The notes under the pieces: generated by a model
What the model saw: the letters and a program-made list of their open reading frames with translations, nothing else
Databases searched by the model: none
Told to the model about the DNA's origin: nothing
Origin: Shewanella chilikensis
Lineage (GTDB): Bacteria; Pseudomonadota; Gammaproteobacteria; Enterobacterales; Shewanellaceae
DNA length: 64,000 bases
Direction: 5' to 3'
Assembly (NCBI RefSeq): GCF_002836945.1
Contig: NZ_NIJM01000001.1
Span: 62,001-126,000 of the forward strand
Translations under genes and position numbers: made by a program
Shown here: positions 1 to 9,237 of the stretch, in pieces
Numbering within the stretch: position 1 is the stretch's first letter
How the letters are laid out: every line of letters begins with the position of its first letter

Positions 1-69
1 GTCCGAGGCCTGAGCCGAAGCGGCCATCCCCCACAGGCATAAAAATATAACGCCTTGAATCCTTGACAT
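1..69 (-). CDS. vasI: Partial T6SS gene, VasI-like secreted protein (5' end only)
   Basis: Only the first 23 codons are in the window; the gene continues off the left edge. The visible residues form a signal peptide: a short basic start (MSR), a hydrophobic core (VIFLCLWGMAA) and an AxA-type cleavage region (ASAQA). The ATG overlaps the vasH stop by one base (TAATG), so it is translationally coupled. In the Vibrio cholerae vas cluster the gene after vasH is vasI, an exported accessory protein, and all upstream genes here follow that order. The name therefore rests on position plus the signal peptide, not on homology seen in the mature protein. Confidence 0.55.
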   Translation of the reverse strand, partial: MSRIQGVIFLCLWGMAASAQASD

Positions 70-1625
70 TATTCGTTAATCTCCAACTTCTGGCATTTGT
101 GGGAAAAGGTGCGTTTCGGCATTCCCAGACTGACAGCCGCCTTGGCTCTGTCACCGTTGCAGGCCTTCAATCTGGCGCTGATCACCGCCCGCTCAAACTG
201 AGCTACCGCCAGCCTGAGATCGGAAATGGCCTCAAACTCCTGCCCCTCTTCGGTAGGCAATTGCGGCTTGGGCATTTCCGAATCCGTTGCTGGCAAAGAC
301 GCAGTATCTATCTCGACACCGTCGGCGGTGAGGGCGCAGGCATAATCCAGCATATTGCGCAGCTCGCGGACATTGCCCGGGTAGCCGTGGTTCTTCAGCC
401 GATTGAGGGCGCTGAAGCGGATGCCGGGGATCTGTCGCTGCTGACTCTGATTGAACAGCGCAATAAAGTGCGCCGCCAAATCGGGGATATCCTCGAGCCG
501 CTCCCTGAGCGCCGGTACCTGCAGTGGAAACTGGCACAAGCGGTAGAAAAGATCGCGACGGAACTCGCCACTGTGGATCTGCTCCTTGAGGTTCACATGG
601 GTAGCGGCCACCAAGCGAAAATCGGCGTAGATCTCCTTGTTGCCTCCCAGTGCCCGGTAGTGTCCTGTTTCCAATACCCGCAGTAACTTGGACTGCAGAT
701 TCAAAGGCATATCACCGATTTCATCTAAAAAAAGCGTGCCCTGGTGCGCCTGGGCTATCAGCCCCTGCTTATCCTTGTCGGCACCGGAAAAGGCCCCCTT
801 GGCATAACCGAACAGCTCGGACTCCAGCAGGTTTTCCGGTATTGCGGCGCAGTTGATTGCCACGAAAGGTTTGCCGCTGCGCTCGGAAAAGTCGTGTATC
901 GCCCGGGCCACCAGTTCTTTGCCCGTCCCCGTTTCACCCTGCACCAACACAGACAACTGCGAGGCCGCGCCGCGCACTATCTCCTGCCTGAGCTGACTCA
1001 TGGCCTGACTGTCGCCCACCAGGTTCTTGCCAAGTTGTTGCATGGCATCATGTTGTTGCTGCTGGCGACGCAGTTCATCGAGCGAGCTCGACAGCTGAGA
1101 CTGATCTGAATTCTGCCGCAACAACTTATCCAGCAACTGCCAGTGGCGCATAAACACGGCGGCATATTGCTGCCAGTCCTGACGGACAAGCAGACCACTG
1201 CCCTGTTGCTCGGCCAGACGCAGGCAGAGGATAGCCCGCACATGACCCTCATGGCTCAGCGGGAAAAGCAGCAGTGCCTGCTCCTTGCCGACCCGATCGC
1301 ACAGGCTGACAAAACCGCTGTGCTCCTGCCAGTAGGCGAGCCGGGCCTTGTTCAGCAGCATGGCTTCGCCTGTCTGCAACACATGGGCGAACGGATGTCG
1401 AAAGTCGGTAACCGCCAAACAAAGCGCCTGCAATGAGATCCCTTCACACAGGCCAAGGCAGGACAGTGGCTTGAGTTCCCGACCATCGAAGCCCGGCGCC
1501 AGAAACAGATGGTTATCCAGCCCCAGCTCCAATGCCAAAGTATCGAGAAACTGCTGCAACAGCCCATCAAACTGCTGGCATTCCAGCAATTTTGCCGCCT
1601 GTTCCAACCACTGCTCAGTCACCAC
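69..1625 (-). CDS. vasH: T6SS sigma-54-dependent transcriptional activator VasH
   Basis: A 518-residue bacterial enhancer-binding protein that would use ATP hydrolysis to open sigma-54 promoters of T6SS genes (hcp operons in Vibrio). Residues 1-170 form a GAF-like sensory region. The AAA+ domain follows: Walker A GETGTGKE at 230-237, the sigma-54 contact loop at 277-282, and Walker B LFLDEIGD at 298-305. A Fis-type helix-turn-helix lies in the last 45 residues (KAAVSLGMPKRTF). The contact loop reads GAFSGA rather than the usual GAFTGA, a conservative change at a functionally important position. The start is GTG at 1625, overlapping the clpV stop by one base, with a purine-rich GAGAGG seven bases upstream. 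It sits between clpV and vasI as in V. cholerae. Confidence 0.93.
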   Translation of the reverse strand: MVTEQWLEQAAKLLECQQFDGLLQQFLDTLALELGLDNHLFLAPGFDGRELKPLSCLGLCEGISLQALCLAVTDFRHPFAHVLQTGEAMLLNKARLAYWQEHSGFVSLCDRVGKEQALLLFPLSHEGHVRAILCLRLAEQQGSGLLVRQDWQQYAAVFMRHWQLLDKLLRQNSDQSQLSSSLDELRRQQQQHDAMQQLGKNLVGDSQAMSQLRQEIVRGAASQLSVLVQGETGTGKELVARAIHDFSERSGKPFVAINCAAIPENLLESELFGYAKGAFSGADKDKQGLIAQAHQGTLFLDEIGDMPLNLQSKLLRVLETGHYRALGGNKEIYADFRLVAATHVNLKEQIHSGEFRRDLFYRLCQFPLQVPALRERLEDIPDLAAHFIALFNQSQQRQIPGIRFSALNRLKNHGYPGNVRELRNMLDYACALTADGVEIDTASLPATDSEMPKPQLPTEEGQEFEAISDLRLAVAQFERAVISARLKACNGDRAKAAVSLGMPKRTFSHKCQKLEINE

Positions 1626-4213
1626 TATCGCGCCTCTCCGAAGAACTCACCGTCACGGCAGCCCAGATGGATCTCACTGACCTCCTCTTTGGCCGCCAGC
1701 TTGTTGAGCAGCGACAGCGATAAGGGCGGCAGTACCTGGCCGTCTATGATGGCTTCCAGCATCCGGGCGCCGTTTTCACTGCGGGTCGCGCGGCGCATGA
1801 TTTCATCCACCAGAGCCTCGTCACAATGCACCTTGGCCTTGTAACGCTCCAGCAAACGCTGCTCCAGCGACGCCAACTTGTAGTGAATGATCTCCTTGAG
1901 CACCTCTTCACCCAGCGGCAGATAGGGCACTATCTCCATCCGTGCCAGCAGCGCAGGCTTGAAGAAGGCCGCCAGCTCAGGGTAAAGCTTGTCGTCCAGC
2001 AGCTCTGGCTGGGCGCTGTAGTCCACTATCGTCTGATAGCCCAGGTTGGAGGTCAGGAAAAACAGCACATTCTGGCAGTCAATCAACCGGCCTTCGCCAT
2101 CGGCCAATTCGCCCTTGTCGAACGCCTGATAAAAGAGGTTCAGCACATCCGGATGCGCCTTTTCCACCTCATCGAGCAGCACTATGGAGTAAGGCATCTT
2201 GCGGATGGACTCGGTCAGAATACCGCCCTCACCGAAACCGACATACCCGGGAGGCGAGCCTATCAGCCTGGAGACAGTGTGCTTCTCCTGATATTCGGAC
2301 ATATTGATAGTGGTCAGGAATTGCTTGCCGCCGTAGAGCTGCTCGGCAATCTGTACCACGGTTTCTGTCTTGCCGACGCCACTTGGGCCCACCAGCAGGA
2401 AGGCGCCCTTGGGACGTCCGGCGCGGCGCAGGTCTGCCCTGGCGGTGAGCATATTCTTGTGCAGGCGGGCAATGGCCACATCCTGCCCTTTGAGGCTATG
2501 CCCCAAGAGCTCGGGCAGATGGGTTATCTTGTGCAGCTCATCGCCACTCATTTGCGATACCGGCACGCCGGTCCAGTCGGAGATGACTGCCGCTATCTGG
2601 GCCTCATCCACCTGAGGGTAAATAAGGCGTTGATCGCCACTGATGGCTTCGAGTGATTCTTCGGCCTGTTGCAGCTCCAGCCGCAGCCCTTCGAGCTCTG
2701 CTTCATCGTCACAATCAAGAATGGCGCGTCTCAGGGCCACCACCTGAGTGACTCCGGCCTGTTGCTGCTGCCACAGGGATTCCAGCTCGGCATACTCATT
2801 GTCGGCTTCTTCCTGGGCCTGGTGCAGATGATTCAGGCGCTCTTCATCAACCGGATGACCGAGTTTTTTCTGGCGCTCCAGCAGTTCGGTTTCCATATGG
2901 CGCTGATGGCGCAAGTTATCCAATGCCGCCAAACGCTTGGGCGTACTGCTGAGGTTAATGGCGATACGGGCACAGGCGGTATCCAGCACATCGATGGCCT
3001 TATCGGGCAACTGACGGCCGGAGATATAGCGCGCCGACAGATAAGCCGCCGAGCGCAGGGCGCAGTCCTGGATCAATACATTGTGGGAAGACTCGTAGAC
3101 CCCATGCAGGCCACGGAGAATATTCACCGCCTGCTCAACACTGGGCTCATCGAGTTTCACCAGTTGGAAACGGCGGCTCAGCGCCGGGTCTTTCTCGAAA
3201 TACTTCTTGTACTCTTTCCAGGTGGTGGCGCCTATGGTACGCAGCTCACCGCGGGCCAGAGCCGGTTTGAGCAGGTTGGCCGCATCACCGCCGCCTTCCT
3301 GATTACCGGCGCCTATCATGGTATGGGCTTCATCGATAAAGAGTATGATGGGTTCGGCCGACTGTTTGACCTCTTCAATAATCGACTTCAGGCGCTTTTC
3401 AAACTCGCCCTTGACCGCGGCGCCTGCCTGCAACAGACCAAGATCCAGCGACAACAGCTGCACCCCCTTGAGCGCATCCGGCACCCGGCCGTCACAAATA
3501 CGCAGCGCCAAACCTTCCACCACGGCACTCTTGCCCACACCGGCATCACCAACCACTATCGGGTTGTTCTTACGGCGGCGGCTCAAGATGTCGATCATCA
3601 GGTTGATCTCATCATCCCGGCACAATACAGGATCCAGCTCGCCTTTGCGGGCCAACTCGGTAAAGTTGCTGGTGTATTTGGCCAGCGACGATTGGGCCTC
3701 ATTCAGTACCGGCGCGCCGCGCTCGGCCTTGACCGTTTGCGATTCGGATGAAGCCTGGGTCAGGGTAGTGAATTCCCGTCTCAGGGTTTCGCGATTGATA
3801 CTGCCAAGCAGAGTGGCGAGATCCCTTGGCAGGTAACGCTCGGCCTGCATCAGTGCGGCGGCGAAGATGGCGCCGGATCTCAGTTCCGTCTGGCCAAGTT
3901 CAGTGCTTGAAAGCAGCCAGGCATCCTGCAGCAGCTCGACCAGCAGCGGTGAAAATGCCGGATAGGTTTCCAGGCTCTCTTCCCTTGGCAGGGTTTCACC
4001 GGCAATTTGCCTTACCTGCTCGGCATCGACTTCGGCGGCCTTGAGCAGCAGACGCACATCACCCAGCGGATTGTCCAGCAGACAAGTCAGCAGGTGCATA
4101 AAGGTCACTTCAGGGTTCTGACGGGCAATACAGAGTGATGCCGCCTCTTCCATGGCGAGTTTGGTCACGGCATTGAGCTTGCCGATCAAGGTAGTGAGTT
4201 CAATTCGGATCAT
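1625..4213 (-). CDS. tssH: T6SS sheath-disassembly ATPase ClpV (TssH)
   Basis: An AAA+ unfoldase of the ClpB/Hsp100 class that removes contracted TssB/TssC sheaths so that the subunits can be reused. About 862 residues, normal for ClpV. It has the N-terminal Clp repeat domain (binding the TssC N-terminus in characterised systems), a first AAA+ module with GDAGVGKS and LFIDEAHT, a coiled-coil middle region, and a second AAA+ module with GPSGVGKTE and [11 protein letters not shown]. Two start codons are adjacent (GTG at 4216, ATG at 4213); ATG gives better spacing to the upstream GAGGA. It lies 10 bases after tssL and overlaps vasH by one base. Confidence 0.95.
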   Translation of the reverse strand: MIRIELTTLIGKLNAVTKLAMEEAASLCIARQNPEVTFMHLLTCLLDNPLGDVRLLLKAAEVDAEQVRQIAGETLPREESLETYPAFSPLLVELLQDAWLLSSTELGQTELRSGAIFAAALMQAERYLPRDLATLLGSINRETLRREFTTLTQASSESQTVKAERGAPVLNEAQSSLAKYTSNFTELARKGELDPVLCRDDEINLMIDILSRRRKNNPIVVGDAGVGKSAVVEGLALRICDGRVPDALKGVQLLSLDLGLLQAGAAVKGEFEKRLKSIIEEVKQSAEPIILFIDEAHTMIGAGNQEGGGDAANLLKPALARGELRTIGATTWKEYKKYFEKDPALSRRFQLVKLDEPSVEQAVNILRGLHGVYESSHNVLIQDCALRSAAYLSARYISGRQLPDKAIDVLDTACARIAINLSSTPKRLAALDNLRHQRHMETELLERQKKLGHPVDEERLNHLHQAQEEADNEYAELESLWQQQQAGVTQVVALRRAILDCDDEAELEGLRLELQQAEESLEAISGDQRLIYPQVDEAQIAAVISDWTGVPVSQMSGDELHKITHLPELLGHSLKGQDVAIARLHKNMLTARADLRRAGRPKGAFLLVGPSGVGKTETVVQIAEQLYGGKQFLTTINMSEYQEKHTVSRLIGSPPGYVGFGEGGILTESIRKMPYSIVLLDEVEKAHPDVLNLFYQAFDKGELADGEGRLIDCQNVLFFLTSNLGYQTIVDYSAQPELLDDKLYPELAAFFKPALLARMEIVPYLPLGEEVLKEIIHYKLASLEQRLLERYKAKVHCDEALVDEIMRRATRSENGARMLEAIIDGQVLPPLSLSLLNKLAAKEEVSEIHLGCRDGEFFGEAR

Positions 4214-4223
4214 CACAGCTTCC

Positions 4224-5015
4224 TCAATTCAGGATCTGATACAGTTGCTTGAGCACGCCCGAGGACTTGTTCGCCAGGGACAGGGAATAAAACAGAAAGA
4301 CTATGGTCAGCATCAGGCCGAAACCGGCAAAGACTGTCCAAATAGGCATCTGACGCCCAAGGCGATAACGGGTGTTGACCACATGCTCTGTGGCCCCGGT
4401 CAGCAGTTCCGGTTCTTCTTCCCGGAGGTGGCGCAGGGTTTCATAGAGGCGGTTGACTATCTTGTCGAACTCCTCACGGCCGTTGGCCACCACCTTGTAG
4501 CGCCCTTCGAAACCAAGGCAGAAACACAGGTAGATAAACTCCAGCAGTTCCCGATATTTGCTCGGTTCGGTTTCCAGACGCTGCAGGATGCCAAACACCT
4601 TCTCACCGCCCCAGGTTTCATTGTGAAAACGGGTCAGCAGTGAATGTTCGGCCCAGGCACTGTCGGCGCCCCAGGGAGTATTCATCACGGCTTCATCGAT
4701 AAAGGAACAAAGCACATAGCGATAGGCCAGCACTTCGGCGCGATCATAGCCCGCCTCGGTGAGCTCGGCCTCGATGGCCATGATGTCATCCACAGTGTTG
4801 TGATAGAGCTTTTCCACATCATCCAAGATGGCCAGCTTGCGTACCCGCAACACCATGCCGATAAGAGGGGATGCCGCATCGATAAGTGCATTGAGGCTGT
4901 CACCTCGTAGTTGAAACCAATACTCTTTATCGGCATTCATGTTCTGCGCTTCGTCATAGAGCAGCTCTTCGACCTGCTCAGGCGATATAGGCTGTTTTTC
5001 TGCTTTGATATCCAT
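4224..5015 (-). CDS. tssL: T6SS inner-membrane protein TssL (DotU/IcmH family)
   Basis: A component of the T6SS membrane complex that joins TssM and contacts the baseplate through its cytoplasmic domain. It is 263 residues with an N-terminal helical DotU domain; motifs such as DEAVMNTPWG and YLCFCLGFEGRY are characteristic. One transmembrane segment lies near the C-terminus (about residues 228-250, WTVFAGFGLMLTIVFLFYSL). There is no OmpA-like peptidoglycan-binding extension, so this is the short form of TssL, as in V. cholerae VasF-type systems that rely on other proteins for cell-wall anchoring. It follows tssK by 3 bases. Confidence 0.94.
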   Translation of the reverse strand: MDIKAEKQPISPEQVEELLYDEAQNMNADKEYWFQLRGDSLNALIDAASPLIGMVLRVRKLAILDDVEKLYHNTVDDIMAIEAELTEAGYDRAEVLAYRYVLCSFIDEAVMNTPWGADSAWAEHSLLTRFHNETWGGEKVFGILQRLETEPSKYRELLEFIYLCFCLGFEGRYKVVANGREEFDKIVNRLYETLRHLREEEPELLTGATEHVVNTRYRLGRQMPIWTVFAGFGLMLTIVFLFYSLSLANKSSGVLKQLYQILN

Positions 5016-5018
5016 TTC

Positions 5019-6350
5019 TTAGCTCCTGATAGCCCAGAATTGCAGTTCGAGTTCCGGGAAGTCCCCCGCCACGTGGAAGGCAAAACCGCTGGAATTCACC
5101 AGCATCTCCCAGGCCCGGCTGGAACGCTCCAGCTGGAAGTAGGTGTAACCCGCGTGGTAAGGCAACTGCCTTGGGGCCACTGGCAGCGGAGACAGAGGCA
5201 CACCCGGCAGCTGCAGCGAAATGAGCTCGCGGATCTTCTCCACCGAGGCGATCTTGGTCTGCTGGATAAACAGTTTCTTGAGTTCGTCCAGCGGCATTCT
5301 GGCGCGCACCGCCAGAATGAAGTCAGCCTGTTTCAACAGATCCGGATCCTGCACCGGCGCCACCATGAGGCCATACTTGCGTTTGTGCAGCTGCAGCGAT
5401 ACCGCCTTGGGCTCGAGCACTATGCTGAGAGACTGACGCAGAGTCGACATTACCTGAGTGAAGGCCGCTACCGGCATATCGTGGTCATAGGCGGCAAACG
5501 CCGGTGCCATGCGGCTATCATCGGTAAAGGTGAACAGCTCACCGCAAACACTGACCAGAGCCTGATACAGGGTTTCCGGATGCAGGGTCCGCGACAGTGA
5601 CTGGTGCTGCAACACAGGCTGCATGCGGTTGAGAGATTGCAGTAACATGAAATCGGCCACATCTGCCACCCCGCCCTGGCTCGGTGAGCCCAGGCGCTGG
5701 GCGATATTGCGTGCCCGCTCGCGCATCAGACCGGCCATCTCGCCGAGGAAACGGTGCAAAATCGGCACGGCGCTGACATTGTAGTGACAGGGAATAAAGT
5801 TGGGATCCAGCACCACACTGCCGTCGGGACGCTTTTCCAGAATGCGGGCGATGGCCAGCGAGCTGTAGGCGCTGCGATCTTCCTTCTCCAGCATCAATCT
5901 GAGCCTGACCGGGCTGACATCAATGGCGGTAAAGTCGCCCTGATGGGTGTGAATGTCCCGCACCTCGTGACGCCGATTGAGATAACGTCCGGCGCCCTGC
6001 TCGTCCTGGGCCACTTCGGTAATTGAATCACTGCGCAGCGACAGCGCCAGGTAAACAATCTGGTTGGCCAGTGAGCTGTCGGCCACTTCCAGTGCGTCCG
6101 GCAATACATCCTCCTGAGGGATGTTGAACACAGTGCCGTCCGGCATTACGCCACGGGCACGCTGAATCGCAATGCGACCAAAGCTGAGATACTCGGGGTT
6201 GAGTTCAAGCTCGGTGATCCCATAGAGGTAACCGCTGACCGCATTGAGCCTGGCGTCAGTGAGGTATTCCTGATAACGCTGCTGCTGTTGGAAGTGCTGA
6301 GGCTTGATAAACAGCCCTTCACTCCATATCACTCTGTTTCTTGAAGACAT
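5019..6350 (-). CDS. tssK: T6SS baseplate protein TssK
   Basis: A baseplate subunit that connects the TssEFG wedge to the TssJLM membrane complex. 443 residues, the usual length, with the diagnostic N-terminus (VIWSEGLFIKPQHFQQQQRY) and the C-terminal block ending ELQFWAIRS that characterise this family. It lies 2 bases downstream of tssJ and 3 bases upstream of tssL, in the same operon and direction. Confidence 0.96.
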   Translation of the reverse strand: MSSRNRVIWSEGLFIKPQHFQQQQRYQEYLTDARLNAVSGYLYGITELELNPEYLSFGRIAIQRARGVMPDGTVFNIPQEDVLPDALEVADSSLANQIVYLALSLRSDSITEVAQDEQGAGRYLNRRHEVRDIHTHQGDFTAIDVSPVRLRLMLEKEDRSAYSSLAIARILEKRPDGSVVLDPNFIPCHYNVSAVPILHRFLGEMAGLMRERARNIAQRLGSPSQGGVADVADFMLLQSLNRMQPVLQHQSLSRTLHPETLYQALVSVCGELFTFTDDSRMAPAFAAYDHDMPVAAFTQVMSTLRQSLSIVLEPKAVSLQLHKRKYGLMVAPVQDPDLLKQADFILAVRARMPLDELKKLFIQQTKIASVEKIRELISLQLPGVPLSPLPVAPRQLPYHAGYTYFQLERSSRAWEMLVNSSGFAFHVAGDFPELELQFWAIRS

Positions 6351-6352
6351 TG

Positions 6353-6883
6353 TTATTCCACTTTATCCAGTACTATGTCCTGCTCACTGAAAAACATCAG
6401 CAGGTGATATTCACGGCCCATGGGTTTGATCTTGACGACCTTCTTCCATTGGGCGACCTCGGGATCACTGAAATGCGCCATGATGCCTATGTATCTGGTG
6501 TCCTCATCGACAGCGAAATGGTCGATAAACTTGAACTGTCCCGGCAGCAGGGTGTAGTCACTGTGGTCGATATAATTGGAGCCGAGCGCCTCTTTGTAAT
6601 CCGCCTTGAGCGAGTCAAAGTCGGCGGCCAGAAACTTGGAGTCATCTTCCAGCTCGTACACCACCAGCTCCAGCGGCGTGGCATCGCCGGCCGCATTGGG
6701 GTTGACCTTATCGAGCGCATACATGCTGTAGGTCAGTTGTGTCGGCAGGTCTTTGGCCTCTCCCACTGGAATGGAAGGGTCCCACAGTACTTGCGCCGTT
6801 TTCTTGGTGGCATTCCATGCCGAGCTGCAAGCGGCCAGCTGAAGCAAACAAAGCCCGATTAAACCCAGCCTTATCAGTCCCAT
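6353..6883 (-). CDS. tssJ: T6SS outer-membrane lipoprotein TssJ
   Basis: A small lipoprotein that anchors TssM to the outer membrane. It is 176 residues with a type II signal peptide: hydrophobic core LIRLGLIGLCLLQLAAC, lipobox LAAC with Cys19 as the lipidated residue. The rest is a beta-rich domain containing the family pattern of a loop followed by a conserved IGI block (YIGIMAHFSDPE). The start codon overlaps the stop of the FHA gene by one base, indicating translational coupling. Confidence 0.93.
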   Translation of the reverse strand: MGLIRLGLIGLCLLQLAACSSAWNATKKTAQVLWDPSIPVGEAKDLPTQLTYSMYALDKVNPNAAGDATPLELVVYELEDDSKFLAADFDSLKADYKEALGSNYIDHSDYTLLPGQFKFIDHFAVDEDTRYIGIMAHFSDPEVAQWKKVVKIKPMGREYHLLMFFSEQDIVLDKVE

Positions 6884-8211
6884 CAGAATTCCCTTTGCAG
6901 TTCCCTGAGTTTCTTGTCATAGGCCTGTTCAAACACTTCCCAGAAGAGTTTACGGAAGCCCTGTTGACGGGATGACGTCAGCTCCTGGTAGTAGTTCTCA
7001 TACATTTCCCAGGCCCAGTTATCACCTGGGTTGAGCGCCGACTCGCTCACCTTGCGGTATTGGCTGAAGCGCCTCAGCAGGGTGTCGGGTGAGAAAGACT
7101 TGAGGATGTAGTTGAGCGCCTCTGTGATGGCATGCTGTACCGCTTCATTGTGGTGCTCAATGGAATTCAGGCTCTCGCTGATGGCGGCCGCCGGAGACAG
7201 ATGCACCGGGCTCTTGTTGTCATCAAACAGGGTGCGGACGGTTTCCTGATAATCCAGTCCCAGACGCAGCGGGTTATCTTCGATGGGCTGCAGGTTCTTG
7301 TTGATAAGATCATAACGGCTGCTTTGCGCGTCCTGATGCAGTGACAGCAGGCCTTTAATGGCGGCCTGCAAAGCAGCGCCCATTTCAATGGCCAGTGCCT
7401 GCTGGGTGCCTGTGTCGTTCATATCACCCAGCTGTACTCCTAAGCCGCGCAGCATAGGGCCGGTGGCTATATGGGTGCCTTCATCGGCGGGCCAATCATT
7501 GCCCAGGCCGTTTTTGACTTCAGATTCCAGTAAGTCCAGTGCATTCTCGTCCATAATATTGTCCATTTTCGCTCGTTTGTTCAGATGAATAGCCGAACCG
7601 GTATCGAAGTCCGTATCGGCCTGGGCGGTAAAATTCTTGCCTTGCCAGTAGAGTTCCTTGGCCAGCAGGGATTCGGCGTTTTCCTGCTCTTTGGTCACAG
7701 ATTCCTGGTCAAATTCAACGCTTTTGACCGCGGCCTGCTGTTGCCTGTCCAGTGCCAGTAAAGGGTCATCCAGGCTGGCATCGGTTTCTTCCTCTTCTTC
7801 GGCGGTTTCCGCCTGAATAAGTGAACCGTTCTCAGACTTGAACCATTCAGAAAGCTGGCCGGTTACCGGGTCATCGGCCTGCTCGCTGCCCAGCAGCGTC
7901 ACCCGCACTTTGTAGGGGCCAATGGCGATATGATCGTTCTCATTCAGCCTGGCCTTGCGATCCCGCCCAAGCTCCACTGTGGAGCCGTTGAGAAACACCC
8001 GGCCAGAGAGATCTTCAATACAGAAATGACCGTCCAACCAGAGGATGCGACAGAAGTAGTCGCCTATGGTGCGCTCCCTGTCCCTGAGCACCCATTCGCA
8101 ACCTGGGCCGGCGCCTATCAGGCCACCGTCCTTGTTCATTCTCGTGTGGGGCACCAGGCCTGACTCCAACAGCTGGGAGTTCACCACATTCAACGCAATC
8201 AAATTACTCAA
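6883..8211 (-). CDS. tagH: T6SS FHA-domain protein (TagH/VasC-like)
   Basis: A 442-residue protein with an N-terminal forkhead-associated domain in about the first 110 residues (IGAGPGCEWVLRD, then the GRVFLNGSTVEL turn typical of FHA folds). Next is an acidic low-complexity linker rich in Glu/Asp (around residues 137-150) and a C-terminal region of the type VI FHA family (ending KLFWEVFEQAYDKKLREL). FHA domains bind phosphothreonine; in some T6SSs the protein is part of a post-translational Thr-phosphorylation switch, but no PpkA kinase or PppA phosphatase gene is in view. It sits between tssG and tssJ, exactly as V. cholerae vasC. Confidence 0.9.
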   Translation of the reverse strand: MSNLIALNVVNSQLLESGLVPHTRMNKDGGLIGAGPGCEWVLRDRERTIGDYFCRILWLDGHFCIEDLSGRVFLNGSTVELGRDRKARLNENDHIAIGPYKVRVTLLGSEQADDPVTGQLSEWFKSENGSLIQAETAEEEEETDASLDDPLLALDRQQQAAVKSVEFDQESVTKEQENAESLLAKELYWQGKNFTAQADTDFDTGSAIHLNKRAKMDNIMDENALDLLESEVKNGLGNDWPADEGTHIATGPMLRGLGVQLGDMNDTGTQQALAIEMGAALQAAIKGLLSLHQDAQSSRYDLINKNLQPIEDNPLRLGLDYQETVRTLFDDNKSPVHLSPAAAISESLNSIEHHNEAVQHAITEALNYILKSFSPDTLLRRFSQYRKVSESALNPGDNWAWEMYENYYQELTSSRQQGFRKLFWEVFEQAYDKKLRELQREF

Positions 8212-8226
8212 GAGGCCAACCTCCCT

Positions 8227-9237
8227 TTATTGCCTGATTTGAATCAATACGCTCTTACGCGTGCTATCGCCCTTGCCGAGGAAAGAGGACCATCCCAATT
8301 GGCCGCCCTTTTCTTCCCCCAGTTGCAGCAGCGGGGCTTCATCTTCCCTGAGCGTCAGCTCAAGGTCGTAGGCCATCTGTTCCCGCAGGATCACTTCCAT
8401 CACCTTACAAAGTGGCTGGAACTCCCGCCCGGAGGGCAGAAAATCGCGAAAACGCTCTGGTGACAGATCTTCCATACAGAGCACAAACTTGCCGCAAAGA
8501 TCGCCGACCCGCTCTCCAAGCATTGTGTCTTCCCCCAGCCTGGAATTGGCCATCCCCAAACGGCAACGCTGGAACTCGGGGATCTCCACCTGTCGCAGTT
8601 GCCATTGGCGAATACTCACCTGGGGCAGGTCAAAACAGTGCGCCACTATACCGGCAACCGCCTGGGGCGAGCGGCTGCGACCGGCGAGCATGCCGGCGTA
8701 GGCCAGCATCTTGCACCAGTTGATCGGCGTGTCGCCGCGAATATCCTCGTTGGCCAGCCCCACCAGGGCGTAAACCTGGGCTGAAAAGCTGTCGCTGGCA
8801 TCGTCCTGAAAACGCACGTAGTAGCGGTATTTGCGCCACAGGCGATAAAACAAGGAAATCAATCTGTTATTAAAGAAATCCAGAAAGTTGCGCCGAATGC
8901 CGTCTTCATCTTCGAGCAGCATATCCAGCAGGTAACTGGGCAGCGGCGACTGGGCACCATTGAGACCGAGAAAACAAGTCTCCAGCCGCAGGCGCCCATC
9001 CCCCAGAGACTCAAGCATGGAGATATCCGCCGGCGCAAATCCAAGGCTTGGATTGGCGCTGAACTGCAACTCACCGGCCAGTTCCCACTGGGCATCTTCC
9101 GGATCTCTGCCTTCCAGTTGGTGCAATAACTCCACCAACTGGAAAAAGCTGTACTCACGGTAGTCCTGTGGCAGCCTGCTGCCCCCCGGCTCCGGAAAGG
9201 TTATATCAGCGGTTGTTGACCGCTCTGGATATCCCAT
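8227..9237 (-). CDS. tssG: T6SS baseplate protein TssG
   Basis: A baseplate wedge subunit that forms the TssF2-TssG core. 336 residues, normal length. The motifs YSFFQLVELLHQLEG near the N-terminus and FLDFFNNRLISLFYRLWRK around residue 120 are diagnostic for the TssG/VasB family. The start lies inside the 3' end of tssF (37-base overlap), a common arrangement for this pair. The following FHA gene begins 16 bases after the stop. Confidence 0.95.
   Translation of the reverse strand: MGYPERSTTADITFPEPGGSRLPQDYREYSFFQLVELLHQLEGRDPEDAQWELAGELQFSANPSLGFAPADISMLESLGDGRLRLETCFLGLNGAQSPLPSYLLDMLLEDEDGIRRNFLDFFNNRLISLFYRLWRKYRYYVRFQDDASDSFSAQVYALVGLANEDIRGDTPINWCKMLAYAGMLAGRSRSPQAVAGIVAHCFDLPQVSIRQWQLRQVEIPEFQRCRLGMANSRLGEDTMLGERVGDLCGKFVLCMEDLSPERFRDFLPSGREFQPLCKVMEVILREQMAYDLELTLREDEAPLLQLGEEKGGQLGWSSFLGKGDSTRKSVLIQIRQ

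Noticed and set aside
2669..3751. Rightward 360-codon open frame
   Set aside because: It is antisense to clpV, which has full conserved motifs; a high-G+C shadow frame without a ribosome-binding site.
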